Assembly (NCBI RefSeq): GCF_000233695.2
Contig: NZ_CM001488.1
Span: forward strand, 1,804,203 to 1,868,202
Origin: Desulfobacter postgatei 2ac9
GTDB taxonomy: Bacteria > Desulfobacterota > Desulfobacteria > Desulfobacterales > Desulfobacteraceae
Reading direction: 5' to 3'
Length of the DNA: 64,000 nt
How positions within the stretch are numbered: the first letter of the stretch is position 1; every line of letters begins with the position of its first letter. The notes below the pieces were generated by a model. It saw nothing but the letters and a program-made list of their open reading frames with translations, made no database searches and had not been told where the DNA came from. Both the position numbers and the translations under genes were made by a program. Positions 50,617-59,392 of this stretch are shown piece by piece.

Positions 50617-51787
50617 AGCCTGGCTTGACCGGATAGAAAAACGGGTATTGCAGACCATGGAAAACCCTGGTCCCTTTTCGCCTTGTTGCTTTGATCAGGT
50701 GCTGGCCGGCTGTGCAAGTCTGTACAAAGCCTGCGTGAGACTGCGTTATACCATGTATGGGACCGGTTTTCTGAAATCCAGGGGCCTTGATTGCCCTGTG
50801 ATCTCCATCGGCAACCTGGCTGTGGGGGGATCGGGTAAGACACCCATGGCAATCTGGCTGGCCAGGATGCTGGTGGAAAACGGGTTGCGTCCCGTGGTGA
50901 TCAGCCGGGGTTACAGGGGGGCACTTGAAAAAGAGGCTGCTGTGGTATCGGACGGCCGGCAGGTGTTTTTGGATGCAAAAACCTGCGGTGATGAACCTTA
51001 TATGATGGCCATGGAAAAAGCCTTTCCCGTGGTGGTGGGAAAAGACCGGTATAAGGCGGGCCTTATGGCTTTGGAAACCTTTGCACCGGATGTGATCATT
51101 CTTGATGACGGATTCCAGCACCTGAAATTGCGCCGGGACCTTAATCTGGTGCTTCTGGACTACAGGCAGCCTTTGGGGAACGGCCGCATGCTCCCGGCAG
51201 GCCGGTTGCGTGAAACGCTTGGTATGGCAAAGAATAGAATTGATGCCATTGTGTTCACCCGGTCTCCCCCGGATGTATTTCAATTGGACGCGTTTCACGG
51301 ATCAGAGAGTCAATCCGCGGCAAACGACATCAGTGAAAAATTGCCGTCTGTGCCGGTTTTTTTCTGCACGAATGAACCCTTTGTGGCGCAATTATTTCCG
51401 GCGGGGAGCGATAATGACACAAAAAACTTTCAATCATGGATGCTGAAAGGAAAGAGAGCTGTTCTGTTTTCAGGCCTGGCCCGGAACGCGGTCTTTGCAC
51501 ACTCCGTGAGGGATCTGGGGGTAAACATTTCCGACCACCTTGAATTTTGCGACCATTGCAGGTATAACGGGCCTGATTTTAAACGGATTCTGGACCGGGC
51601 TAGGGCGTTGAATGTGGATTTGATCCTGACAACCCGGAAAGATTGGGTAAAGGTAAACCCGGCATACTTCAGGGATGTGACGGTTGCTGTCATTGACATT
51701 CGGTTGCGTTTTTCCAATTCCCAAGACCTGGAAAAATTTATTTTGGACAATAGGTTTGGCAGGCCGCAACGTCAGGGTTGTCCATGA
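50609..51787 (+). CDS. lpxK: Tetraacyldisaccharide 4'-kinase
   Basis: 392 residues from a TTG start at 50609, with GGAGG six bases upstream and an 8-base overlap with waaA; an internal ATG at 50657 is an alternative. P-loop ISIGNLAVGGSGKTPMAIWL, RPVVISRGYRG, GDEPYMMAMEKAFPVVVGKD, DVIILDDGFQHLKLRRDLNL, LLPAGRLRE-like MLPAGRLRETL and a C-terminal LTTRKDWVK. It phosphorylates the lipid A disaccharide at the inner membrane. Somewhat longer than E. coli LpxK because of an insert after residue ~230. Confidence 0.93.
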   Translation: MIKAWLDRIEKRVLQTMENPGPFSPCCFDQVLAGCASLYKACVRLRYTMYGTGFLKSRGLDCPVISIGNLAVGGSGKTPMAIWLARMLVENGLRPVVISRGYRGALEKEAAVVSDGRQVFLDAKTCGDEPYMMAMEKAFPVVVGKDRYKAGLMALETFAPDVIILDDGFQHLKLRRDLNLVLLDYRQPLGNGRMLPAGRLRETLGMAKNRIDAIVFTRSPPDVFQLDAFHGSESQSAANDISEKLPSVPVFFCTNEPFVAQLFPAGSDNDTKNFQSWMLKGKRAVLFSGLARNAVFAHSVRDLGVNISDHLEFCDHCRYNGPDFKRILDRARALNVDLILTTRKDWVKVNPAYFRDVTVAVIDIRLRFSNSQDLEKFILDNRFGRPQRQGCP

Positions 51788-51789
51788 TA

Positions 51790-51923
51790 GTTTTTATATG
51801 AAAGTTTTGAGTATTGAGTATTGAGTATTGAGATTTAAAACAAGCTGTTTTTCTCAATACTCACTACTCATAACTCATATCTTTCATTGTTTGTTGTGTC
51901 CGCTAGGACATGGGGGTTATATG
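51790..51923 (-). repeat. ~130 bp hairpin element, copy 3 (inverted)
   Basis: Reverse orientation of copies 1 and 2, from TTTTTATATGAAAG to CTAGGACATGGGGGTTATATG. The GAGTATT unit is repeated three times in the left arm. Its end supplies the GGGGG stretch directly before the ATG of the next gene. Confidence 0.85.
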
Positions 51924-52823
51924 AATGATGATCAGATTTATCGGTTGTTGCGTCTTCTGGTGCTGGCCCTGGGCAGACTGCCCATTTGGCTGGCTGATTC
52001 TTGTGCCCACTTTTTAGGCCTGCTCTGGTTCAAAATTGACGCAAGACATCGAAAAATCACCCTGGAAAATCTTACCCGGGCCTTTGGCGATCAGATGACA
52101 CCGGGCCAGATCAAAATACTTGGCAAACAGGTGTTTAAAAATATTGTGACCATTGTGTTCGAATTTGCATGGACCCTGAAGTTTGACCGGGATACATTTT
52201 TAAGCCATTTCACCATCAAAGGGGTGGAATATATCAAAGCGGCTCATGCCAGGGGCAAAGGGGTGATCGGATTGTTGTGTCACCTGGGGAATTTTGAAAT
52301 GCTTATCGCCGGCATAGAGCCGGTGGGGGTCAAGGGATATGCCATCTATAGAAAATTAGATTTTAAGCCCCTGGACCGGCTGATCCGGGAAAATCGCAGT
52401 CGGTTTAACCTGGAAGTGATCCCCAAGGGAAAGAGCTCTAAAACAGCTGAAGCCATATTGAACCAAGGTCAAATCGTAGGGTCCCTTCTGGATCAGAGTG
52501 TGGACTGGTACATGGGCCCATTTGTGGATTTTTTTGGGGCACCGGCCTGTACCCACAGGGGCTTTGCCAAGCTGGCACTGAAAACCAAGGCGCCTGTGTT
52601 ACCCATATATACGGTGCGTAAAAACCGGCATTTCACTGTGGAGTTCCTGCCTGAAATTCCCTTGGTGGAAACCGGGGACCCCATCAAAGATATTGAGATT
52701 AATACCCAGAACTATACATCGGCGATTGAGTCCCTGGTCAGAAAATATCCGGATCAGTATTTCTGGGTCCACAATCGCTGGAAAACCAAAAACTATTGCC
52801 CCTGGCCTAAAACAGATGACTAA
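51921..52823 (+). CDS. lpxL: Lipid A lauroyl-type acyltransferase (LpxL/HtrB family)
   Basis: 300 residues from the ATG at 51921 (MNDDQIYRLLRLLVLALGRL); upstream in-frame codons belong to the hairpin element. Family motifs: LTRAFGDQMTPGQIKILGKQ, the catalytic H-x4-E in LLCHLGNFEMLIAG, IPKGKSSKTAEAILNQGQIV, GSLLDQSVDW, FFGAPACTHRGFAKLALKT, and YFWVHNRWKTK near the end. Transfers a secondary acyl chain to Kdo2-lipid IVA. GGGGG lies 4 bases upstream of the ATG, within the repeat. Confidence 0.92.
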   Translation: MNDDQIYRLLRLLVLALGRLPIWLADSCAHFLGLLWFKIDARHRKITLENLTRAFGDQMTPGQIKILGKQVFKNIVTIVFEFAWTLKFDRDTFLSHFTIKGVEYIKAAHARGKGVIGLLCHLGNFEMLIAGIEPVGVKGYAIYRKLDFKPLDRLIRENRSRFNLEVIPKGKSSKTAEAILNQGQIVGSLLDQSVDWYMGPFVDFFGAPACTHRGFAKLALKTKAPVLPIYTVRKNRHFTVEFLPEIPLVETGDPIKDIEINTQNYTSAIESLVRKYPDQYFWVHNRWKTKNYCPWPKTDD

Positions 52824-53883
52824 AATCCGATTGAAAGACAGCAGCCGGGCACACATCCTGATCCGGGCCGCCAATTGGGTGGGAGATGCCGTTATGACTA
52901 CCCCGGTGGTCCGGGCTGTGCGCTCAAATTTTCCCAGGGCCAGGATCACGGTGCTGGCCAAACCCTGGGTGGTACCGGTGTATCAGAACAACCCCCATGT
53001 TGACCATGTTATGGTGTATGAAAATCAGGGACGCCACAAAATGGGTTTAGGAACCCTCAGGCTGGCCAAAGATATGCGGTTTCAAAGGTTTGATCTGGCC
53101 ATTCTGATGCAAAATGCGTTTGAGGCCGCACTGTTGGCATTCCTGGCCCGGATTCCCGAACGTTTGGGCTACAACACCGATGCCCGGGCCATGCTGCTCA
53201 ACCGGTGCATCAAGATGGATCCTTCCCTGAAGAAAGGTCATCTCATTGATTATTACCTGGCCATTTTAAGCTCGGCAGGCCTTGACATTGCGGGCAGGGA
53301 GCTGGAGCTTTACCCGGATCCCCGGGACAGGGAATGGGCCCAGCGATTTCTTGATGAACAGGCATTGTCGGGTCCGGGTCGTCCCGTGCTGGGCATCAAT
53401 CCCGGGGCCACCGGGGGGACGGCTAAACGCTGGTTTCCGGAACGGTACGCGCAACTTGCCTCAGGACTGGCAGCGCGCCACCGGACCCGGGTCATTATTT
53501 TCGGCGGGCCCGCAGATCGGGAGCTTGGGGATGAAATCTGCGCCATGGCCCAAGGGGCCTGCATCAACATGGCGGGCAGGACCAGCCTCTCCAAAGCCTT
53601 TGCCCTGATCAGTGCGTTAAACCTTTTTGTGACTAATGATTCCGGCCTGATGCATGTTGCCGCGGCCCTCAATGTAAATCAGGTGGCCGTGATCGGTTCC
53701 ACCGACCATATTGCCACAGCCCCTGCAAATAAAAACAGTGTCATGGTCAGGCAGGCGGTTCCCTGCAGTCCCTGCCTGAAAAAGCAGTGTCCCACGGATC
53801 ATAAATGCATGGATAAAATTACCGTGGATATGGTGATGGCGGCCTGCAACTCTTTTCTGGAAAAGGAGGGATTTAATGGCTGA
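52816..53883 (+). CDS. waaF: Heptosyltransferase II-like GT9
   Basis: 355 residues from MTKIRLKDSSRAHILIRAAN, overlapping the lpxL stop by 8 bases. GT9 motifs: NWVGDAVMTTPVVRAVRSNF, LAILMQNAFEAALLAFLARI, GINPGATGGTAKRWFPERYA, NLFVTNDSGLMHVAAALNVN and AVIGSTDHIATAPAN. Transfers heptose from ADP-heptose to the inner core. A cysteine pattern near the C-terminus (VPCSPCLKKQCPTDHKCM) is common in this family. Confidence 0.9.
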   Translation: MTKIRLKDSSRAHILIRAANWVGDAVMTTPVVRAVRSNFPRARITVLAKPWVVPVYQNNPHVDHVMVYENQGRHKMGLGTLRLAKDMRFQRFDLAILMQNAFEAALLAFLARIPERLGYNTDARAMLLNRCIKMDPSLKKGHLIDYYLAILSSAGLDIAGRELELYPDPRDREWAQRFLDEQALSGPGRPVLGINPGATGGTAKRWFPERYAQLASGLAARHRTRVIIFGGPADRELGDEICAMAQGACINMAGRTSLSKAFALISALNLFVTNDSGLMHVAAALNVNQVAVIGSTDHIATAPANKNSVMVRQAVPCSPCLKKQCPTDHKCMDKITVDMVMAACNSFLEKEGFNG

Positions 53884-54922
53884 TGCCCAAAAGGATCTGT
53901 TTGCCGGGGTCAACCGGATTTTAATTGTCAAGCCCAGTGCCCTGGGGGATATTGTCCACGCCATGCCCTTTCTTTACGCATTGAAACAGCGGTTTCCATG
54001 GGCCAGGATCGATTGGGTGGTGGCCCATGGACTTCATACCTTTCTGGAGGGGCACCCCATGATCAACCGTCTGTGGGTGATTAACAAAGACCAATGGAAA
54101 AAACCGGCCCGGCTCAGGCTGACACTAAAGGAGATAAACGATTTGAGACGAAGGCTGGCGGAACAGCACTATGATGTGTGCATTGATTTGTCAGGCCTGT
54201 TTCGCTCCGGTGTGATTTCTGCGTTTTCCAAGGCCCCTGTCCGTTTGGGATTTAAAGAGTCGGATGAAGGCAGCCCCCTTTTTTATACCCATAAAATTCA
54301 TGGATCAATGAACATTCACGCCATTGACCGGTATCTTGAAATTGCCCGTTTCATGGGCTGTTGCGTTGACAAGGTTAAATATCCGTTTGCGCCGTATAAC
54401 CCCGTGCCTGATATTATGAAACAACTGCCGGATCAATATGCCATTATCTGTCCCTCTGCCGGAAAACCGGCCAACCGGTGGCACGCCTCAAAATTCGGGG
54501 CGCTTGCATCCATGCTGGACCTGCCTGCCGTGGTCATCGCCTCTGCATCGGAGGCGGATATTGCATTGGCGGTGGAACAATCATCAAAGGGAAACGCCGT
54601 GTCCATTGCCGGGAAAACAGGGCTGAAGGATCTTTTGCCGGTCATTGCAAAGTCGCGGTATTTTATCTGTAACGACACCGGACCCATGCATATTGCCGCG
54701 GCCCTGGATGTTCCGGTCTTTGCCATATTCGGACCGGCCAACCCGGTTCGGACCGGCCCCTATGGTTTTATCCACACAGTAATTCAAAAGGACCTGGAGT
54801 GTTCCCCTTGTTACGCCCATACCCCATGCAGACACTACAGGTGCATGGAAGAGCTGACCGTTCCTGAAGTGTTTGAAAAGATACAGTATGCATTAAAAAA
54901 TAAGAAGGAAACCACCGTATGA
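53876..54922 (+). CDS. Glycosyltransferase family 9 (heptosyltransferase I-like)
   Basis: 348 residues, overlapping waaF by 8 bases. RILIVKPSALGDIVHAMPFL is the WaaC-type entry; VCIDLSGLFRSGVISAFSKA, CPSAGKPANRWHASKFGAL, FICNDTGPMHIAAALDVPVF and AIFGPANPVRTGPYG complete the GT9 pattern. Probably adds the first heptose to Kdo; a second-heptose or other core role cannot be excluded. Confidence 0.86.
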   Translation: MADAQKDLFAGVNRILIVKPSALGDIVHAMPFLYALKQRFPWARIDWVVAHGLHTFLEGHPMINRLWVINKDQWKKPARLRLTLKEINDLRRRLAEQHYDVCIDLSGLFRSGVISAFSKAPVRLGFKESDEGSPLFYTHKIHGSMNIHAIDRYLEIARFMGCCVDKVKYPFAPYNPVPDIMKQLPDQYAIICPSAGKPANRWHASKFGALASMLDLPAVVIASASEADIALAVEQSSKGNAVSIAGKTGLKDLLPVIAKSRYFICNDTGPMHIAAALDVPVFAIFGPANPVRTGPYGFIHTVIQKDLECSPCYAHTPCRHYRCMEELTVPEVFEKIQYALKNKKETTV

Positions 54923-55725
54923 CTATAGTTTCATCCCCGAAGTTGTCTGTTTATATTATAGCGTATAATGAAGCCGATAAAATTGAAGCTGCATTAAAAA
55001 GTGTGGCCTGGGCGGACGAAGTGGTTGTTGCCGATTCCTTCAGCACCGATAATACGGCAAAAATTGCGCAGGATCACGGGGCCAGGGTGATTCAGCTCCC
55101 CTTTGAAGGGTTTGGCAAACTCAGGGAAGATGCCATCAATGCGTGCAGCCACGACTGGGTGTTTAGCTTGGATGCTGATGAGCGGTGTACCGAAATTGCA
55201 AAAAAAGAAATTATTAAGATCATAAATGATCCCAACAGCCTGGATGCATATTATGTCCCCCGTCGAAATTATTTTATGGGAAAATGGATCCGGCATGCAG
55301 GGTATTATCCGGATTTCCGCCAGCCCCAGTTGTTCAGAAAAGGTGTACTCAAGTTTATGCACGACGCGGTTCATGAACGGTACGAGGTGGTCAGTGACAG
55401 GAAATGCGGTTACTTTAAGTCCTTTATCTTTCAGATCCCTTTTAAGGATCTTGAAGAAATGTTTAGAAAAATGAACCGATATTCCACCCTTGGTGCCCAA
55501 AAGCTTAATGCGGCAGGTCAAAAGTCAGGGATGTTCAAGGCTCTTGCCCATGGCTTGTGGGCTTTGTTCAGCATGTATATTTTAAAACTGGGCTGCCTGG
55601 ACGGTTGGCCGGGATTTATTATTTCTCTTAGCAGTTTTGAAAGTACGTTCTATAAGTACGCTAAACTTCACTTAAAACAAAAAGGACTGGACGTTTTTAT
55701 TCACAATCCGTTGCCAAAGGTTTGA
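54919..55725 (+). CDS. Glycosyltransferase family 2 (WaaE/KdtX-like)
   Basis: 268 residues, ATG overlapping the previous stop (ATGA). LSVYIIAYNEADKIEAALKS, VAWADEVVVADSFSTDNTAK, DWVFSLDADERCT (DxD), FMGKWIRHAGYYPDFRQPQL, FMHDAVHERYEVV. This is the WaaE/KdtX type, which adds glucose to the inner-core heptose in other bacteria. Last gene of the core operon. Confidence 0.88.
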   Translation: MTIVSSPKLSVYIIAYNEADKIEAALKSVAWADEVVVADSFSTDNTAKIAQDHGARVIQLPFEGFGKLREDAINACSHDWVFSLDADERCTEIAKKEIIKIINDPNSLDAYYVPRRNYFMGKWIRHAGYYPDFRQPQLFRKGVLKFMHDAVHERYEVVSDRKCGYFKSFIFQIPFKDLEEMFRKMNRYSTLGAQKLNAAGQKSGMFKALAHGLWALFSMYILKLGCLDGWPGFIISLSSFESTFYKYAKLHLKQKGLDVFIHNPLPKV

Positions 55726-55745
55726 TTCCTAATTTTTTTAAGGGC

Positions 55746-56666
55746 TCACTGGACGGCGGGGCATCCCTTCATATGCCAGATAAGAAGTTCATAGTAGAGC
55801 ATGGCCTTGTTTTTTTTCCCGGTTGCAAAAAATAGAGTCAGCGTCCATACCGTTAGATTTATGAGCAAATCTGCCGTCAGCCTTACCATGATCAACGGCA
55901 TATATACGCAGGAAAGCAAAGGAAAGTGTTTTTTATAATAAATTCGCCGGGACTGGGAAAAAAGCAGCCTTGATTTAATACTGTGGCCGACACTTTGTCC
56001 GCCTAAATGATAGATTTTTGCCCTGGGAACGATATATGAAAACCATCCATTTTGATGCATGGTAAGGGCTAAATCGGTCTCTTCAAAGAAAAAGAAAAAG
56101 GATTCGTCAAAAAAGCCTGCTTTTCTCACGGCTTCCATTTTCATGAGAATGCATGCGCCAATGCATGAGTCCACCTTTACCTCGGTGTGTGTGATGGAAT
56201 GTTTGTTTTTCCGAAAGGGAGAGATGGTATTAATAAGGCTCTCATTAAACAGGAGGGTAAAAATACCTGGAAAGTAAGCAAAGGAGTTTTGTTTTGTTCC
56301 ATCTTCATTTAACAGCTGACCGGCGCATATGCCGGCATCATCTTTTTCTTCCATAAAATCGCAAATTGCCTTCACAGCCCCCTGGGTCAGGATTGTGTCT
56401 GAATTGAGCAGGAGCGCATACGGGCTTTTCGTCTCTCTGAGTACGATGTTGTTTGCTTTGGCAAATCCAAGATTTTCACTGTTTTCAATCACACGGACAT
56501 CGGGAAAAGCCTTAAGAACTGCCTTGGGACTGCCGTCGTGGGAGTTGTTGTCAACCACCACAACTTCAAAAGAAAGCTCTTTTATGGTTTCAAATACGCT
56601 TTTAATGCAGTTGAGAAGCAGTTCTTTTGTATTGTAGCTTAAAATAATAATCGTAACATCTGTCAT
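55746..56666 (-). CDS. Glycosyltransferase family 2 (rhamnosyltransferase-like)
   Basis: 306 residues. VTIIILSYNTKELLLNCIKS, VVVVDNNSHDGSPKAVLKAF, NLGFAKANNIVLRE, LLLNSDTIL, KVDSCIGACILMKMEAVRKA, FFFEETDLALTMHQNGW and YHLGGQSVG are the WbbL-like GT2 motifs. C-terminal membrane-associated helix. Acts in O-antigen or EPS repeat-unit assembly; the sugar is unknown. Convergent with the core operon. Confidence 0.88.
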   Translation of the reverse strand: MTDVTIIILSYNTKELLLNCIKSVFETIKELSFEVVVVDNNSHDGSPKAVLKAFPDVRVIENSENLGFAKANNIVLRETKSPYALLLNSDTILTQGAVKAICDFMEEKDDAGICAGQLLNEDGTKQNSFAYFPGIFTLLFNESLINTISPFRKNKHSITHTEVKVDSCIGACILMKMEAVRKAGFFDESFFFFFEETDLALTMHQNGWFSYIVPRAKIYHLGGQSVGHSIKSRLLFSQSRRIYYKKHFPLLSCVYMPLIMVRLTADLLINLTVWTLTLFFATGKKNKAMLYYELLIWHMKGCPAVQ

Positions 56667-57104
56667 GAATTGTGTTCTTCCCCGGATACTTTTATTGTTT
56701 TTTGCTAATTTGCAAGTTACGGTTGAACCATGCTTCTTCAGTTTCCGTCAGGGCAAAAACCCTGACAGCAATATATCATATGACCATTGGAAAATATATC
56801 TATTAACTCAGGAAACAATGCCAAAATTGTGAAAATAAATCGTTCTAAATCAAATTGTTCATCTATAGTCATTGTGTTTGAAGCCCAGATTTTCCACACT
56901 CTGCTTGTCGTTTTATAGGTTGATTTTTTTTGAATCCTGGATTCATCCAACGTTGCTCAATGGGGGTCTGACAATTGCATTCGATGTAAAGAGATGTTAT
57001 TGGATGCAAAGAGATGTTATTAATTGACGGCTGCAATTTAATAAGCATAGTGAATTTCATATTTTTTTTAATAATATTAGTTGTTAGGATACATATAGCG
57101 CTTT
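56667..57104. other. 438-base intergenic region with a hairpin and a 20 bp tandem repeat
   Basis: No convincing gene. Contains a GTCAGGG-CAAAAA-CCCTGAC hairpin at 56748-56767 and two head-to-tail copies of a GATGYAAAGAGATGTTATTR unit at 56983-57022. AT-rich near 57060-57100 just before the next ATG. A 70-codon minus frame (56738-56950) has no recognisable family and may be residue of an old gene. Confidence 0.6.
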
Positions 57105-58025
57105 ATGATTAAGCTCCCCAACTTATTTTTTTATAGGAAAAAATTGGTTCCGCAAACGCCACCCCCTGATTGCCAATGGTCCATCGGCATCTATGAGGGT
57201 GTTTCCCCTTTTACCTTACAACCGCCTATCAATATAACCAACCCAATTCTATCCCCCTGTGACGTATCCGATGGACAGTCAATACTTGTCGCAGACCCTT
57301 TTGGTGTCCGGTATGAAGATAAGCACTACCTTTTTTTTGAATCTGAGGTGAAAACTAAAACCGGTTATAGAGGAAAGATAGCCTTGGCAAGCAGTGAGGA
57401 CGGGACAACATGGCATTATGAGAAGGTTGTCCTTAACGAGCCTTTTCATCTTTCTTATCCTTATGTATTTATTTGGGAAAATCAATTTTACCTTATTCCT
57501 GAATCCAGACAATTCCGGCAGATTCGACTGTATCGTGCTGTATCATTCCCTTTTCACTGGGAACTGGATACCATCTTACTGAAAGGCAAGCGTTTTGCAG
57601 ACAATAGTCTTTTTTTCTATAATGATATTTGGTGGTTGTTTACAGATTCGGGGAATTCGACTCTTAGGCTATATTTTTCCCAGCATTTGAAAGGTCCTTA
57701 CAAACAGCATCAGAAAAGTCCGATACGCAAAAAAGATCCCCATTATGCACGCCCTGCAGGACGGGTGATTTTGTATCAAAATAACCCGATTCGTTTTGCC
57801 CAAGATACCTTGCCCATATATGGGAGTAAAGTATGGGGCTTTAAGATCACTACATTGACGACTAAAGCTTATAGTGAAGAACCCATTACAACCCCTGTCC
57901 TTGAGGCTTCCGGAGCTGGATGGAACAGCCATGGCATGCATACTGTTGACGCAACCCAATTGCCGGATGGCTCCTGGCGGGCTTATGTTGATGGATATGG
58001 ATCGAGCAAGGGAAGTAGTGTCTAA
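57105..58025 (+). CDS. Glucosamine-inositolphosphorylceramide-transferase-like beta-propeller protein
   Basis: 306 residues. WSIGIYEGVSPFTLQPP, VADPFGVRYEDKHYLFFE, GKIALASSEDGTTWHYEKVV, LNEPFHLSYPYVFIWENQFY, FADNSLFFYNDIWWLFTDSG, HYARPAGRVI and GMHTVDATQLPDGSWRAYVDG. These are features of the five-bladed propeller domain of GINT1-related proteins, seen in bacteria within polysaccharide clusters. In bacteria its role is unknown; a glycosyl-transfer step in O-antigen synthesis is inference. Plus strand among minus-strand neighbours. Confidence 0.75.
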   Translation: MIKLPNLFFYRKKLVPQTPPPDCQWSIGIYEGVSPFTLQPPINITNPILSPCDVSDGQSILVADPFGVRYEDKHYLFFESEVKTKTGYRGKIALASSEDGTTWHYEKVVLNEPFHLSYPYVFIWENQFYLIPESRQFRQIRLYRAVSFPFHWELDTILLKGKRFADNSLFFYNDIWWLFTDSGNSTLRLYFSQHLKGPYKQHQKSPIRKKDPHYARPAGRVILYQNNPIRFAQDTLPIYGSKVWGFKITTLTTKAYSEEPITTPVLEASGAGWNSHGMHTVDATQLPDGSWRAYVDGYGSSKGSSV

Positions 58026-58038
58026 GGTTAGGCGAAAA

Positions 58039-59247
58039 CTAACTTTGCGGTGCAAACAGGGTTGCACTCATTAATGCAAAAAACCAGCCTTCAGCACTGT
58101 CTTTGAGCGGAGACGCGACCATACAGGCTGTTATGATGGTTAAGACAAAACCCCGGGCAAGCAGTATCCTTTTTTTCTTTTGTAACAATCGCGCATAGCA
58201 CCATTGGGTGAGGAAAAAAGAGAGAAGAACCAAAATACCGACCAGGCCAAACTGAGCACCAGTCATCAAAAAATCGTTATGGGGATTGTCTGATCGATGA
58301 AATTGGGTTCCTTTTATCAATTTAGAGTAGGATGTTTGGAAGCTGCCTGTGCCTGTACCGATGAAAGGGCTTTTTCTTATAAGTTTAAGAGAATTTGTGT
58401 AGAATTCAAGGCGGAGACCGGAAGATGAGGTCCAACTTGCCGGTTTTCCGTAATTCCATCCCCTTATTTCATTGACTGCGATACGGGCTCTTGTTAACAA
58501 AGGATTGGATGGATAGACCCATAAAGAAAGCCCCATGCAAAGACAGATGATAGAGGCGATTACAATACTTTTGCGGTTGCTCCATGAAAAAAAATAGTAC
58601 ATAAAAAGGACAAGGCTAATTAGATGGCCGGTTCGCCCGTTTACCATGAATAATACATTGATTAAGGCCAGGAAACTGAATCCTGTCCATAGAAGTCGTG
58701 CTTTAAGTGTTTTAGCCGACCTGGCCAGCACTGCCGTAGCAAATACAGTAAATGCCATGAATGTATTGTGTTTGATGTGATCATGGAAAACATAACAGTC
58801 AAACGGGTTGCCCTTTACAGGTATAAAGCCCGGCACCATGCTGACCCGTATCAGATACGAGAGAAGAAGAATTATTCCCATGGCACCAATAAATGATATC
58901 AAAACAGCCCGGGTATTTTTTTCTTTCTTTAAATAGATCATGGCCATGGCTATGAATAGGAACTTACCGCCGTTCTGCAGGCTCTCAAGTATTTTTTCCT
59001 GCCCGGCACCGGTATAGGAAAGCCCTGCTATATGAATCAGGAAAAATGTACAGCCGGCCATCGCCACAGGGTTGGATTTTATGATAACTGTCAATTCTTT
59101 TAACGGGTTCTTGAAGTTGTCCAGAATCCAGAACAAAAGGAAAATTCCTAAGACCATATAGGTCATGGCCGTGGATACAGGGATGGTAGCTGCCAATAAA
59201 ATCAGTGCGGAACTGCAGACTTTGCTTAAATTTATGTGTGATATCAT
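58039..59247 (-). CDS. O-antigen ligase/polymerase (Wzy/WaaL family)
   Basis: 402 residues with about eleven hydrophobic segments (SALILLAATIPVSTAMTYMV, LFWILDNFKNPL, FLALINVLFMVNGRTGHLIS). The Wzy_C signature FIGTGTGSFQTSYSKLIK, then RSDNPHNDFLMTGAQFGLVG, is present. MVNGRTGH and NPHNDFL carry the Arg/His typical of WaaL ligases and Wzy polymerases; the two cannot be separated from sequence. Periplasmic face of the inner membrane. Confidence 0.88.
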   Translation of the reverse strand: MISHINLSKVCSSALILLAATIPVSTAMTYMVLGIFLLFWILDNFKNPLKELTVIIKSNPVAMAGCTFFLIHIAGLSYTGAGQEKILESLQNGGKFLFIAMAMIYLKKEKNTRAVLISFIGAMGIILLLSYLIRVSMVPGFIPVKGNPFDCYVFHDHIKHNTFMAFTVFATAVLARSAKTLKARLLWTGFSFLALINVLFMVNGRTGHLISLVLFMYYFFSWSNRKSIVIASIICLCMGLSLWVYPSNPLLTRARIAVNEIRGWNYGKPASWTSSSGLRLEFYTNSLKLIRKSPFIGTGTGSFQTSYSKLIKGTQFHRSDNPHNDFLMTGAQFGLVGILVLLSFFLTQWCYARLLQKKKRILLARGFVLTIITACMVASPLKDSAEGWFFALMSATLFAPQS

Positions 59248-59392
59248 TTTGCCAGCATTTGTTTAGTTGTGTCCGGGGAGTAAAAAAAGTTTTATTGGTC
59301 GGCTCATAAAAAAGTATTATCGTTTTTATGCATATCTCTCAGTTCATTGGGTATTTCGGCATAATAGTTCACAGGAAAACAAACCCCATAAA

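Noticed and set aside
51828-51920. N-terminal extension of the lpxL-like gene
   Set aside because: The codons upstream of 51921 are sequence of the hairpin repeat element and not part of the acyltransferase family.
59304-59330. CATAAAAA/TTTTTATG hairpin as terminator of the GT4 gene
   Set aside because: The stem is entirely AT and no U-run follows directly; too weak to call.
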